Positions 43,767 to 51,885 of a stretch of 64,000 nt of DNA are shown here, piece by piece. Position numbers and translations under genes: made by a program. Source of the DNA: Pseudomonas tritici (GTDB lineage: Bacteria; Pseudomonadota; Gammaproteobacteria; Pseudomonadales; Pseudomonadaceae); contig NZ_CP077084.1 of the NCBI RefSeq assembly GCF_014268275.3, positions 3,596,001-3,660,000 on the forward strand, read 5' to 3'. The notes beneath the pieces are model-generated. The model worked only from the letters and a program-made list of their open reading frames with translations. It searched no databases and was not told where the DNA came from. How positions within the stretch are numbered: the first letter of the stretch is position 1; each line of letters begins with the position of its first letter.

Positions 43767-44242
43767 GAGCGATGCACCTCAATCACCAACCCCTCCTCCT
43801 CACTTGGCACACAGAAGTGGCGTGTGATCAGGTCAAACTCGGCATCCGTCGCCGCAAAATCGTGCTCACCGTGCGCATTACGCGCATGCAGTCGGGCGCG
43901 GCAGGTGTCGTCGTCCAGTTCCAGATAGTGCAAGCAGTGTGGCACCCCGGCGGCCTGCGCCAGTCCCAGCAGCCACTGGCGGTTAGCCAAGGTGTTGGCC
44001 GGAAAATCCAGCACCACGTTGACGCCCGACTCCAGCAAACCTACCACCAGCGGCCCCAACACCCCGCGGATGCGTTGGGCGCAGCGCAGGTAATCCGCCA
44101 CCGACAAAATTTCACCGGGGTACAACTGAGCGAGCCACTGATCCTCGCTTAACCGCATCGCCGCGTGTTCAGCGCTGAGGGTGCTGGCGAGCGTTGACTT
44201 GCCCGACGCTATCTTGCCGCATAGCAGATGCAGAGTTGGCAT
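43763..44242 (-). CDS. P-loop kinase-like protein coupled to the nucleotidyltransferase
   Basis: A 159-residue protein with Walker A LLCGKIASGKSTLAS near residues 6-20, then MRLSEDQWLAQLYPGE (a kinase-type Asp/Glu region) and VNVVLDFPANTLANRQW. It resembles small AAA/zeta-toxin-like or gluconate-kinase-like phosphotransferases. The 4-base overlap with the nucleotidyltransferase gene suggests joint function. The UvdE-type gene ends 18 bp upstream and may be in the same transcript. Confidence 0.8.
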   Translation of the reverse strand: MPTLHLLCGKIASGKSTLASTLSAEHAAMRLSEDQWLAQLYPGEILSVADYLRCAQRIRGVLGPLVVGLLESGVNVVLDFPANTLANRQWLLGLAQAAGVPHCLHYLELDDDTCRARLHARNAHGEHDFAATDAEFDLITRHFCVPSEEEGLVIEVHRS

Positions 44243-44260
44243 GAGTAAAGGTTTCCTTTT

Positions 44261-45289
44261 TTAAACTGAACGTCGCTTGAAATGCTCATAAAACGCCCAA
44301 GCTGCCACATTCTTGTCCTTGGACTCCAACATGATGTCGAAGCGATCGAAAAACTGCAGCGCATAGTCGTTGGTCCAGCGGTTCCACATTTGTGCGCTGT
44401 GGGCATACAGGTCGCGCTTGGAAACCACCTTCAACAGCGCGTCCATTTCCAGCTTGTGCTCGGCGTCGAAACCGAGCTCCTGCAAGACTTCCTGGGGCTG
44501 GGAGTAATGCAGGGTAGGCCGCACGCCACGCCAGCTTTCAATCACGCGGGTGACCCTCTCTGAGTGGGGGTCGATGTACTCGTTTTCATTGATCCAGCAA
44601 TGGTGGATATCCAGCACCACCGGCGCCAGGTCGGCGACTTGCAGGCAATGATCGAGGCCGTAGGTTTTTTCGTCGTTCTCGAAGGTGATGCAGTTGCGCG
44701 CCACTTCCGACAGCCGCGCCCACACCGCACGGGTGCCTTCCACGCCCAGGCGACCGGCGATATGCACGTTGCACTTGAGGTCCTGGAAGCGCCGGCCGTA
44801 GCCCATCATGCGGATCATGTCGGCGTGGTATTCAAATTCGGCCAGGCTGTTTTCCACCACGCCGGGGTTTTCCGAACCGAGTACACAGTACTGGCCTGGG
44901 TGGAACGACAAGCGGATATCCGAAGCACGCGCCAGTTCGCCGATGGTGGCGAAGCCTTCCACGCATTGACGCTCGATGGCCGGATCCTTGTAAACCGCAG
45001 CGACCTTCGGGTGGCTGTAGAACGGCAGCAGATCGCTGCTCAAGCGCAGCATGCGCAAGGTCGGCGGCAGTTCGGCGACATAGGCCAGCAAGCGCAATTG
45101 GGCGGCCAGGTTGTGGGTCACCACTTCAACCAGCTTGTCGCGGGCCACGTTAGGCGCTACCCCGTCCATCCAGCGCAGGGTGGTGGTACGCGGGTTGAAC
45201 GGGCCTTCGATCAGCTTGAGGGCGCTGGCCGACAGCAGGCGTTCGGGATGCTTGTACTGGCATGCGAAGCCGATGCGAGGATGGGGCAT
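44261..45289 (-). CDS. UV damage endonuclease, UvdE/UvsE family
   Basis: A 342-residue TIM-barrel metal enzyme. Characteristic UVDE segments are present: RIGFACQYKHPERL at the start, RLSFHPGQYCVLGS, NVHIAGRLG, CITFENDEK and PVVLDIHHCWIN, which provide the metal-binding His/Glu/Asp residues. The family nicks DNA 5' to UV photoproducts, giving an excision pathway independent of UvrABC. It is the first gene of a possible minus-strand transcript with the kinase and nucleotidyltransferase genes. Confidence 0.88.
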   Translation of the reverse strand: MPHPRIGFACQYKHPERLLSASALKLIEGPFNPRTTTLRWMDGVAPNVARDKLVEVVTHNLAAQLRLLAYVAELPPTLRMLRLSSDLLPFYSHPKVAAVYKDPAIERQCVEGFATIGELARASDIRLSFHPGQYCVLGSENPGVVENSLAEFEYHADMIRMMGYGRRFQDLKCNVHIAGRLGVEGTRAVWARLSEVARNCITFENDEKTYGLDHCLQVADLAPVVLDIHHCWINENEYIDPHSERVTRVIESWRGVRPTLHYSQPQEVLQELGFDAEHKLEMDALLKVVSKRDLYAHSAQMWNRWTNDYALQFFDRFDIMLESKDKNVAAWAFYEHFKRRSV

Positions 45290-45431
45290 GGAAAGGCCTG
45301 ATGGTAAGCAAGTGTGGGGATTATAGGTGCTTAGGTGGGTAACCCTGCCAGGGGTTCAGTCAGGAAATTAAGTTGAATCCTGGTTTTTGACCGGGGTCAT
45401 TTATAAAGACGACCACACACTGGAGGTGCTT

Positions 45432-45536
45432 ATGAACCTTGCAATGACCCTCTTCAGCCTGTTTGCCGGCTGGATCGCGATTGTGATTTCGATGATGTGG
45501 GGCGTGTTGCGGGTACTGCGCTGGCACCATGCTTAG
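45432..45536 (+). CDS. Small membrane protein, 34 aa
   Basis: A short frame, MNLAMTLFSLFAGWIAIVIS then MMWGVLRVLRWHHA, with a TGGAGG ribosome site 7 bases before the ATG. One hydrophobic helix spans about residues 5-25, followed by a basic tail. The stop overlaps the start of the next gene by 8 bp, so both are probably translated together. The function is unknown. Confidence 0.65.
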   Translation: MNLAMTLFSLFAGWIAIVISMMWGVLRVLRWHHA

Positions 45537-45852
45537 CACGCCGGACAAACACTACTTCATAGTCAATGGCCAACTGTGGCGCTGCACTGACCCGACGTTG
45601 GACGAAGACACCCGTCAGCGCCTGGTGCACGAGCTGATGGACGCTCGCCGTGCGGTCAAAGCGGCCAAGGCGCACGACGACCCGCAAGCGCTGAAGCTGG
45701 CCCGTCAGCACGTGCAGCGCGCCAAAGTCGCACTGGGCGAACGCGGTCCGGTGTGGTGGAGCGACGGCAGTCCGGACTTCAATCGCCATCAGGTCGTCAA
45801 CACACCCTATGCCGAGTGGTACGAAAAACATCTCGACACCAATCCCCAGTGA
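45529..45852 (+). CDS. Conserved-looking hypothetical protein, 107 aa
   Basis: A soluble, charged protein: a short N-terminal strand region (HYFIVNGQLWRCTDPTLD), then a helical hairpin rich in Arg/Lys/Ala (QRLVHELMDARRAVKAAKAH), and a C-terminal GPVWWSDGSPDFNRHQV. I do not recognise a characterised family. Its ATG lies inside the end of the preceding small membrane gene in another frame, which suggests translational coupling. Confidence 0.65.
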   Translation: MLSTPDKHYFIVNGQLWRCTDPTLDEDTRQRLVHELMDARRAVKAAKAHDDPQALKLARQHVQRAKVALGERGPVWWSDGSPDFNRHQVVNTPYAEWYEKHLDTNPQ

Positions 45853-45941
45853 ACTTTCTGATAAACGAAAAGCTCCTCTCCTATGCGAAGTCACCGCGCC
45901 CTGACTCCAGGAGCGCTGAACGATAAGGAGCCGCTACCCCC

Positions 45942-46367
45942 ATGACTACCCTCCCCGCCTACTACGCGACAAGACCTGGCCCGCTGCACTCAATAATGCT
46001 CGCCGGCAGCGTGCCGCTGTTTCTGGGTGCACTGCTCAGCGATATTGCCTACGGCCAGACCTACCAGATTCAGTGGGCCAACTTCGCGTCCTGGCTGATT
46101 GCCAGCGCGTTGGTGTTCAGTGGATTTGCGCTGTTGTTTTCGCTGGTCAATCTATTGCGCGCCGAGCGTAAATCCGGGCGACCCGCAGTGTATTTCCTGG
46201 TGTTGTTAGCCGCCTGGGTATTGGGCCTGGTCAATGCCTTTCAGCATGCCAAGGATGCATACGCCATGATGCCCACGGGCTTGGTGCTGTCGGCGATTGT
46301 CACGCTGCTGGCATTCGTCGCAACGTGGATCGGCCTGACTAACCTGCGCTCGGGAGCTGCCCAATGA
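45942..46367 (+). CDS. DUF2231-type inner-membrane protein
   Basis: A 141-residue protein with four hydrophobic helices, beginning LPAYYATRPGPLHSIMLAGSVPLFLGALLSD and containing the P-x-H near the first helix that is typical of DUF2231. The second half has YFLVLLAAWVLGLVNAFQHAKD with a conserved-looking His. AAGGAG lies upstream. A 4-base overlap couples it to the sorbosone-dehydrogenase-like lipoprotein, so it could be a membrane electron or haem partner for that enzyme (inference). Confidence 0.8.
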   Translation: MTTLPAYYATRPGPLHSIMLAGSVPLFLGALLSDIAYGQTYQIQWANFASWLIASALVFSGFALLFSLVNLLRAERKSGRPAVYFLVLLAAWVLGLVNAFQHAKDAYAMMPTGLVLSAIVTLLAFVATWIGLTNLRSGAAQ

Positions 46368-47656
46368 AAACGTCCAGCACGCTGACCCTATTAAGCGCTG
46401 CGCTGTTGCTGACCGCATGCGGTGGCGAAGGCGACAAGACCCAGGCCCGCGGCCCGGACCCCAAGTTGCCGGAACAGCAAAGCAGCCTGCTACCCAGCAT
46501 GAAGATTGCCGAGCCCGTGCCGTGGGGCGAGCAGAAACCCAAGGTGCCGGACGGCTACAGCATCTCCGCTATCGCCACTGACCTGGCCATTCCACGCCAG
46601 ACCCTGGTGCTGCCCAACGGCGACATCCTGGTCGCCGAAGGCCGTGGCGGCAGCGCGGCCAAGCTCAAGCCCAAGGATGTGATCGCCAGCCTGATCAAGG
46701 CCGAAGGCAACACCAAGGTCAAGGGCGGCAACCGCCTGACCCTGCTGCGCGACGCCGACGGTGACGGCACCTACGAACTCAAGACCGTGTTCGCCGATAA
46801 CCTGAACGCGCCCTACGGCTTGGCCTTCGCCGACGGCAAGCTGTATGTGGCCAACCAGGATGCGCTGGTGCGCTTCGACTACACCGACGGCCAGACCAAA
46901 GCCAGCGGCGCGCCCATCAAAGTCACCGACCTGCCGGCGCAGATCAACCACCACTGGACCAAATCCCTGGCCGTGAGTGCTGACGGTCGCCAGCTCTACG
47001 TGGGTATCGGCTCCAACAGCAACGTTACCGAACGCGGCATGGAAGTGGAGATCGACCGCGCGATGGTCTGGCAGATCGATGCCGCAACCGGCGCGCACAA
47101 ACCTTACGCGACAGGCCTGCGCAACCCGACGGCGCTGACTATTCAGCCGGACACCGGCCAACTGTGGACGGTGGTTAACGAACGCGACGAACTCGGCCCG
47201 GACCTGGTCCCGGACTACCTCACCTCAGTGCGTGAAGGCGCGTTCTACGGCTGGCCCTACAGCTACTGGGGCCAGAACGTCGACCCACGCGCACAGCCAC
47301 AGAACCCGGCCAAAGTGGCCGCCGCGATCAAGCCGGATTACAGCCTCGGCTCCCATGTGGCGGCACTGGGCGTGGACTTTTCCATCGCGCAAATGGGTGA
47401 GAAGTTTGCCGACGGCGTATTTGTTGGCGAACACGGCAGTTGGAACCGTGACAACCCGGTGGGCTACAAGGTGATCTTCGTGCCCTTCAGCAACGGCAAG
47501 CCCTCTGGCGAACCCATCGACTTTGCCACCGGTTTCCGCGGTGACGACGGCAAAACCCGCGGCCGGCCGGTGGGTGTGACGGTGGACCCGAAAGGCGCGC
47601 TGATCATTGCCGATGATTTGGCCAATACCGTGTGGCGAGTAACACGCAACCCCTAG
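46364..47656 (+). CDS. Sorbosone-dehydrogenase-like (PQQ sugar dehydrogenase fold) lipoprotein
   Basis: A 430-residue protein. The N-terminal LTLLSAALLLTACGG is a lipoprotein signal (lipobox LTAC). The mature part is a six-bladed propeller of the soluble glucose/L-sorbosone dehydrogenase family: LPNGDILVAEGRGGSA, NLNAPYGLAFADGKLYVANQ, INHHWTKSLAVSADGRQLYVGIG, GLRNPTALTIQPDTGQLW, VGEHGSWNRDNP and RPVGVTVDPKGALIIADD. It probably oxidises a sugar in the periplasm with PQQ; the substrate is not determined. It is coupled to the DUF2231 gene. Confidence 0.87.
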   Translation: MKTSSTLTLLSAALLLTACGGEGDKTQARGPDPKLPEQQSSLLPSMKIAEPVPWGEQKPKVPDGYSISAIATDLAIPRQTLVLPNGDILVAEGRGGSAAKLKPKDVIASLIKAEGNTKVKGGNRLTLLRDADGDGTYELKTVFADNLNAPYGLAFADGKLYVANQDALVRFDYTDGQTKASGAPIKVTDLPAQINHHWTKSLAVSADGRQLYVGIGSNSNVTERGMEVEIDRAMVWQIDAATGAHKPYATGLRNPTALTIQPDTGQLWTVVNERDELGPDLVPDYLTSVREGAFYGWPYSYWGQNVDPRAQPQNPAKVAAAIKPDYSLGSHVAALGVDFSIAQMGEKFADGVFVGEHGSWNRDNPVGYKVIFVPFSNGKPSGEPIDFATGFRGDDGKTRGRPVGVTVDPKGALIIADDLANTVWRVTRNP

Positions 47657-47663
47657 CCGTACA

Positions 47664-47688
47664 CGACAGGGGCGGACAGCGCCCCTGT
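47664..47688. terminator. Bidirectional terminator hairpin
   Basis: GACAGGGGCG-GACAG-CGCCCCTGTC is a 10-bp perfect GC-rich stem between two converging stop codons (47656 and 47694). Confidence 0.7.
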
Positions 47689-47693
47689 CATCC

Positions 47694-48596
47694 TTAATCC
47701 TGCAACTGCGCCTCGAGCCAGGCGAGCAGCGCCGCCACTCCATCCCGCCTCCCAGCCGCTTGATGCCGATAAACCGAAATAGCGTCGGGCAAGTGCACGC
47801 TCTCGGCGCACGGCCTCACCAGCGCGCCACTTTCAATCAAGCGGCTCGCGGTGCGACGCCAGCCCATGGCAATCCCGTACCCCTCAACAGCGGCCTGCAA
47901 CATCAGTGGGTAGCTGTCGAACGTGGCACTTCGCGCGTCCCCGGCCAGCCTATGGCCAAACACCTGCAGCCACTCCTCCCACTCCATCAGATGCGGCGGC
48001 GGTGCGCTGTGGTGCAAGAACGTATGACGCTGCAATGCATTTAGTGACAGCGGTTGCTCTACGGCCAGGTAGAGCGGACTGCACACCGGAAAGACTTCGT
48101 CCGAGGCTGTAAATATCAGCGGATGAGCCCCGCTGGCGCGCCGCGTGCTTTGCAGCGCAACGTCAAAGGGGTCGTTGAATTCAATCAAGGGTCGGGTGGT
48201 AGTCACCACCTGGATTTCGATCTGCGGGTATTGCTGGTGAAACGTCGATAAGCGCGGCATCAGCCAGTAAAACGCTTCACACAACTGGCAGAGCAGCACC
48301 ACACGATTGCTGGGGTGCGCCGCGCGCAGGCGGGCGGCGCCGTCACCGATGCTGCGCAGCGCCTCGCTGATCACCCGCCCCAGCTCGCGGCCCTCTGGCG
48401 TGAGGAACACGGCACGATTGCGCCGCTGAAACAGCTTGATCCCGAGGTTATCCTCGAGCCCACGGATCTGCCGGCTGATCGCGGCCTGGGTGATGTGCAG
48501 CTCATCGGCTGCCTTGGAGAAACTCTCCAGGCGTGCCGCCGCTTCGAAGGGCAGCAAGCTGGCAAGGGGCGGTAAGGTTTTGCCGAGCGCATTCAT
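47694..48596 (-). CDS. LysR-family transcriptional regulator
   Basis: A 300-residue protein. The N-terminal helix-turn-helix is LPFEAAARLESFSKAADELHITQAAISRQIRGLEDNLGIKLF, followed by the two-lobed effector domain. It resembles the GcvA/AmpR-like subgroup. It is transcribed divergently from an EamA-type transporter with a palindrome in between, so it most likely controls that exporter and itself. Confidence 0.9.
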   Translation of the reverse strand: MNALGKTLPPLASLLPFEAAARLESFSKAADELHITQAAISRQIRGLEDNLGIKLFQRRNRAVFLTPEGRELGRVISEALRSIGDGAARLRAAHPSNRVVLLCQLCEAFYWLMPRLSTFHQQYPQIEIQVVTTTRPLIEFNDPFDVALQSTRRASGAHPLIFTASDEVFPVCSPLYLAVEQPLSLNALQRHTFLHHSAPPPHLMEWEEWLQVFGHRLAGDARSATFDSYPLMLQAAVEGYGIAMGWRRTASRLIESGALVRPCAESVHLPDAISVYRHQAAGRRDGVAALLAWLEAQLQD

Positions 48597-48664
48597 AATC
48601 TTGGGTTATGCATCCAGGGCCGAGAACTCGTTTGTAGCACGGCCGCGCGGCTGGGCACCATGTG

Positions 48665-48684
48665 TATCCATTACTTGATGGATA
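48665..48684. promoter_or_regulatory. Palindrome in the LysR-EamA intergenic region
   Basis: TATCCAT-TACTTG-ATGGATA has perfect 7-base arms with a 6-base spacer and ends 6 bases before the transporter ATG. It is a candidate binding site for the divergent LysR regulator, although it lies unusually close to the start codon. Confidence 0.5.
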
Positions 48685-48690
48685 ACTCGG

Positions 48691-49668
48691 ATGAATTCTG
48701 CACCTGCTTCAATACTGGTCGGACTGTTCCTAGCGGTGATTGCAACCCTCGGCTGGGCGCTGAACTTCATCACCCCCTACGTGACCGGCGCCTACAGCCT
48801 CTACGACCTGATGCTCGTGCGATTCCTGTTCGTCGGCGGGCTGGGCGTCGGTTGGATACTCCTGAGTCGCGCTCATTTGCACCTGATCACGCCTGGCCAG
48901 CGATTGCTGGCAGGCGGGCTGGGCGCGTTGGGTTGCCTGGGTTATGGCGTGTGCATCGCCGCCGGCGTGCACTTTGCCGGGCCGGTGCTCACGCCGGCGG
49001 TCGTCGGGACGGTGCCGGTGCTGCTCGCGTTGCTGGGCAATGCGCGGCACAAGACCGTCGAATGGCGTCGACTGATCACCCCCTTGTCGTGCCTGATGAC
49101 AGGGCTGGCACTGTCGAACGTCGGCAGCCTTCATCAACCGTCGTTGAGTGCCGGTTCGTGGTTGTCGGGGTTGTTTTGGTCGCTGGGTGCCGTGGCCTTA
49201 TGGCTACTGTTCAGCGTGCTCAACCAACAGCACCTGATGCAGTTACCGGCTCAGGCGACCGGGCTTTGGACCGCGCTGATGCTGGCCGGGGCCGGCATCG
49301 CTGCGCTGTGCCTGTGGCCGTTCATGCAGGCCCTGGGGTTGCTGAGGCTGCCAGTCCTCGGCGCTGGGCTTGAACAGGCGGCGCCGTTGTATGCCTGGGG
49401 CTTGGTGATTGCCGTGATGTCCACCGTGGTCGGCGCCTGGGCCTGGAACGCCGCAACACGTCGCTTACCCATGGTCCTGAGCGGCCAGTTGATCGCCCTT
49501 GAATCACTGTTCGCCACCCTGCTCGGCCTGGGGTTCGCAGGCCGGGGCCCGACGCTCATGGAAGCTGCAGGCCTGGCGGCGGTGCTGATCGGCGTGGTGA
49601 TGGCGGTGCGCATCATCCTGATAGCCAAGCGAGACACCGCCTTGCCCGTGCCAATTACAGGTCAGTGA
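48691..49668 (+). CDS. EamA/DMT-superfamily transporter
   Basis: A 325-residue inner-membrane protein with about ten hydrophobic helices in two EamA repeats (first helix LVGLFLAVIATLGWALNFITPY; second-half segments VIAVMSTVVGAWAWNAATRR and LESLFATLLGLGF). It exports or exchanges small metabolites; the substrate is unknown. The 3' end overlaps the converging MFS gene by 14 bp. Confidence 0.87.
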   Translation: MNSAPASILVGLFLAVIATLGWALNFITPYVTGAYSLYDLMLVRFLFVGGLGVGWILLSRAHLHLITPGQRLLAGGLGALGCLGYGVCIAAGVHFAGPVLTPAVVGTVPVLLALLGNARHKTVEWRRLITPLSCLMTGLALSNVGSLHQPSLSAGSWLSGLFWSLGAVALWLLFSVLNQQHLMQLPAQATGLWTALMLAGAGIAALCLWPFMQALGLLRLPVLGAGLEQAAPLYAWGLVIAVMSTVVGAWAWNAATRRLPMVLSGQLIALESLFATLLGLGFAGRGPTLMEAAGLAAVLIGVVMAVRIILIAKRDTALPVPITGQ

Positions 49669-51058
49669 TTTCCTTGTGACGCGGCACCAGTGTCTTCATC
49701 ACGCTCCAGGCCACCAGGTAGGCCAGTGCGCAAATGGCGAACATGATCATGTAGCCGGTGTGGATGTCGTTGATGGACTTGTAGTAATCGAACACCCAGC
49801 CGCCGATCTTGGTCATCACCACGCCGCCCAGGCCGCCGGCCATGCCGCCGATGCCGACCACCGAGGCTACGGTCTTCTGCGGGAACATATCAGACACGGT
49901 GGTGAAGATGTTGCACGACCACGCCTGGTGCGCCGACGCGCCCACGCCGATCAGTAATACCGGGACCCAGAAGCTGATGTAACCCAACGGCTGCGCCAGC
50001 AGTACCACGAGCGGGAACAGCGCAATCACCAGCATGGCTTTCATGCGGCCGTCATACGGCGCATCGCCGCGCGCCATGAAGTAGCTGGGGAACCAGCCGC
50101 CGCCGATACTGCCAACCATGGTCATGCTGTACAGCACCGCCAGCGGCAGCACGATGTCGGGGCCTTTCATACCATATTGCGCCGACAGATAGGTGGGCAG
50201 CCAGAACAGGAAGAACCACCACACGCCGTCAGTCATGAACTTGCCGAAAGCAAAGGCCCAGGTCTGGCGGTAAGTGAGCAACTTGAACCACGAGACTTTT
50301 TTCGCCACTGCGCCAGCGGGTTCAGGCGTGAAGGGCTGCACGGTCTGGTCGCTGCGGATGTAGGCCAGCTCTTCGGGCGACAGACGCTTTTGCTCGTCCG
50401 GCTTCTTATAGAGTGCGATCCACACCGCCACCCACACGAAACCCAACCCACCGATCACAATAAACGCCGCTTCCCAGCCCCATAAACCGGCAATCAACGG
50501 CACGCAGATAGGCGCCAGGATGGCACCGACGTTGGCCCCGGAATTGAAGATACCGGTGGCCAGCGAGCGTTCTTTCTTGGGGAAGTATTCGGCAGTCGCC
50601 TTGATCGCAATTGGGAAGTTGCCCGCCTCGCCAATCGCCAACACTGCACGGGACAGCATGAACCCTGCAATCGACACAGGAATCACTGCCAGCCCAATCG
50701 CGCCGCTGATCGCTGCGATGCCCTCGCCCATCGGCACCGAGAACGCATGCATGATGGCACCCGTGGACCAGATGCCAATCGCCACCACGTAGGCTGCCTT
50801 GGTGCCGATCTTGTCGACAAAGCGCCCGGCGAACAGCATGGAGATCGCGTAGACAAACTGGAAAACTGCAGCAATGTTGGCGTAGTCGGTGTTGCTCCAG
50901 CCAAATTGCGTCGACAACTGCGGCGCCAAGAGACTGAGCACCTGGCGGTCGAGGTAGTTGACGGTGGTCGCGAAGAACAGCATCGCGCAGATGGTCCAGC
51001 GATAGTTGCCTACAGCTTGGCCAACGCGATGGGCGTTGATGGGCTCGTTCAAGTTCAT
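49655..51058 (-). CDS. MFS transporter, hexuronate/galactonate (ExuT/DgoT) type
   Basis: A 467-residue protein with 12 helices. YRWTICAMLFFATTVNYLDRQVLSLLAPQLS is the ACS-family signature at the first helix, and later SRAVLAIGEAGNFPIAIKATAEYFPKKERSLATGIFNSG is typical of sugar-acid:H+ symporters. It imports a sugar acid such as hexuronate or galactonate (family-level inference). The ATG at 51058 is chosen because it starts the MFS sequence; no strong ribosome site is seen. A perfect palindrome lies 29 bp upstream. Confidence 0.87.
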   Translation of the reverse strand: MNLNEPINAHRVGQAVGNYRWTICAMLFFATTVNYLDRQVLSLLAPQLSTQFGWSNTDYANIAAVFQFVYAISMLFAGRFVDKIGTKAAYVVAIGIWSTGAIMHAFSVPMGEGIAAISGAIGLAVIPVSIAGFMLSRAVLAIGEAGNFPIAIKATAEYFPKKERSLATGIFNSGANVGAILAPICVPLIAGLWGWEAAFIVIGGLGFVWVAVWIALYKKPDEQKRLSPEELAYIRSDQTVQPFTPEPAGAVAKKVSWFKLLTYRQTWAFAFGKFMTDGVWWFFLFWLPTYLSAQYGMKGPDIVLPLAVLYSMTMVGSIGGGWFPSYFMARGDAPYDGRMKAMLVIALFPLVVLLAQPLGYISFWVPVLLIGVGASAHQAWSCNIFTTVSDMFPQKTVASVVGIGGMAGGLGGVVMTKIGGWVFDYYKSINDIHTGYMIMFAICALAYLVAWSVMKTLVPRHKEITDL

Positions 51059-51086
51059 GGCATCACTTTTTATTTTTGTTAGGTAG

Positions 51087-51108
51087 GACATATGTAACGT
51101 CATATGTC
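51087..51108. promoter_or_regulatory. Operator-like palindrome upstream of the sugar-acid transporter
   Basis: GACATATG-TAACGT-CATATGTC has perfect 8-base arms and a 6-base spacer, 29 bp upstream of the transporter ATG. Size and symmetry fit a dimeric repressor site. No regulator gene is adjacent, so the controlling protein must be encoded elsewhere. Confidence 0.65.
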
Positions 51109-51201
51109 GTCGTACAACTGCGACTTTTATATCGGGACACCTACACGGTGTCAATCTGAAAGATTGCCCTTTATCGAGGTATTGCGCGGCTATGTGAAAG
51201 G

Positions 51202-51732
51202 TCAGGCAAAAGCAGTTGTAGGATGACAAATGCGAAACACCCGGCTTGGCGACTTGCCCGGCACATCGTCAAGAACGCCGAAAGGCTGCATACCGATCTT
51301 TTCCAGAACGCGGATCGAGGCTGCGTGGTCCGGTCGTACCAGGCCGAACACTTCGGGCACGCCCAGGGTTTCAAATGCCAGCGCCAGCGCATCGCGGCCA
51401 AGCTCGGTCGCGTAGCCCTGCCCCCAGGCTTCCACTGCAAACCGGTAACCCAGGTTGATGCGCTGTTCGGCCAAGTAGTGGAGTGGCGCGATCCCACCGA
51501 AGCCGATGATGTGTTCCGGCGCCTCATTTCGCGCAATCGCCCACCAGCCATACCCCTGAGCGGCCCACTGCCCCAGCCAACGATCCAGCAGGCGTTGCGC
51601 ATCGCCGAGGGTGACCATGGGGCCGGCGGGATTAAACAGGTTGGTCTGCGGGTCGCCGAAGATCGCGAACAATCGCTGCACGTCTGCGGGCTGCGGTGGA
51701 CGGTAGATGAGGCGGGAAAAAGTCGCGGGCAT
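51202..51732 (-). CDS. GNAT-family N-acetyltransferase (RimJ/RimL type)
   Basis: A 176-residue protein of the Acetyltransf_3 type: LIYRPPQPADVQRLFAIFGD at the start, INLGYRFAVEAWGQGYATELGRDALALAF as the acetyl-CoA motif A (W-G-Q-G-Y-A-T-E) and VRPDHAASIRVLEKIGMQP as motif B. This is typical of enzymes acetylating N-termini or small amines. The substrate is unknown and no operon partner is seen. Confidence 0.86.
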   Translation of the reverse strand: MPATFSRLIYRPPQPADVQRLFAIFGDPQTNLFNPAGPMVTLGDAQRLLDRWLGQWAAQGYGWWAIARNEAPEHIIGFGGIAPLHYLAEQRINLGYRFAVEAWGQGYATELGRDALALAFETLGVPEVFGLVRPDHAASIRVLEKIGMQPFGVLDDVPGKSPSRVFRICHPTTAFA

Positions 51733-51834
51733 TCAGATCGCTCCGTTGTGAATCGACGAAGTTCAATGCATCTGCAAAAAAAAGCAAATAACGGTGAATT
51801 ATTTCATGTCCGCTTGTATCTGAACTGACAGAGC

Positions 51835-51857
51835 GGTGCCATCGCTGCGATGGCACC
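51835..51857 (+). other. Hairpin in the proP-like gene leader
   Basis: GGTGCCATCG-CTG-CGATGGCACC is a perfect 10-bp stem ending 28 bases before the ATG at 51886. It could end transcription from upstream or act in the leader of the osmoprotectant transporter gene. Confidence 0.55.
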
Positions 51858-51885
51858 TCCCCTGTTCTGCTTTAGAGTGCCCCGC

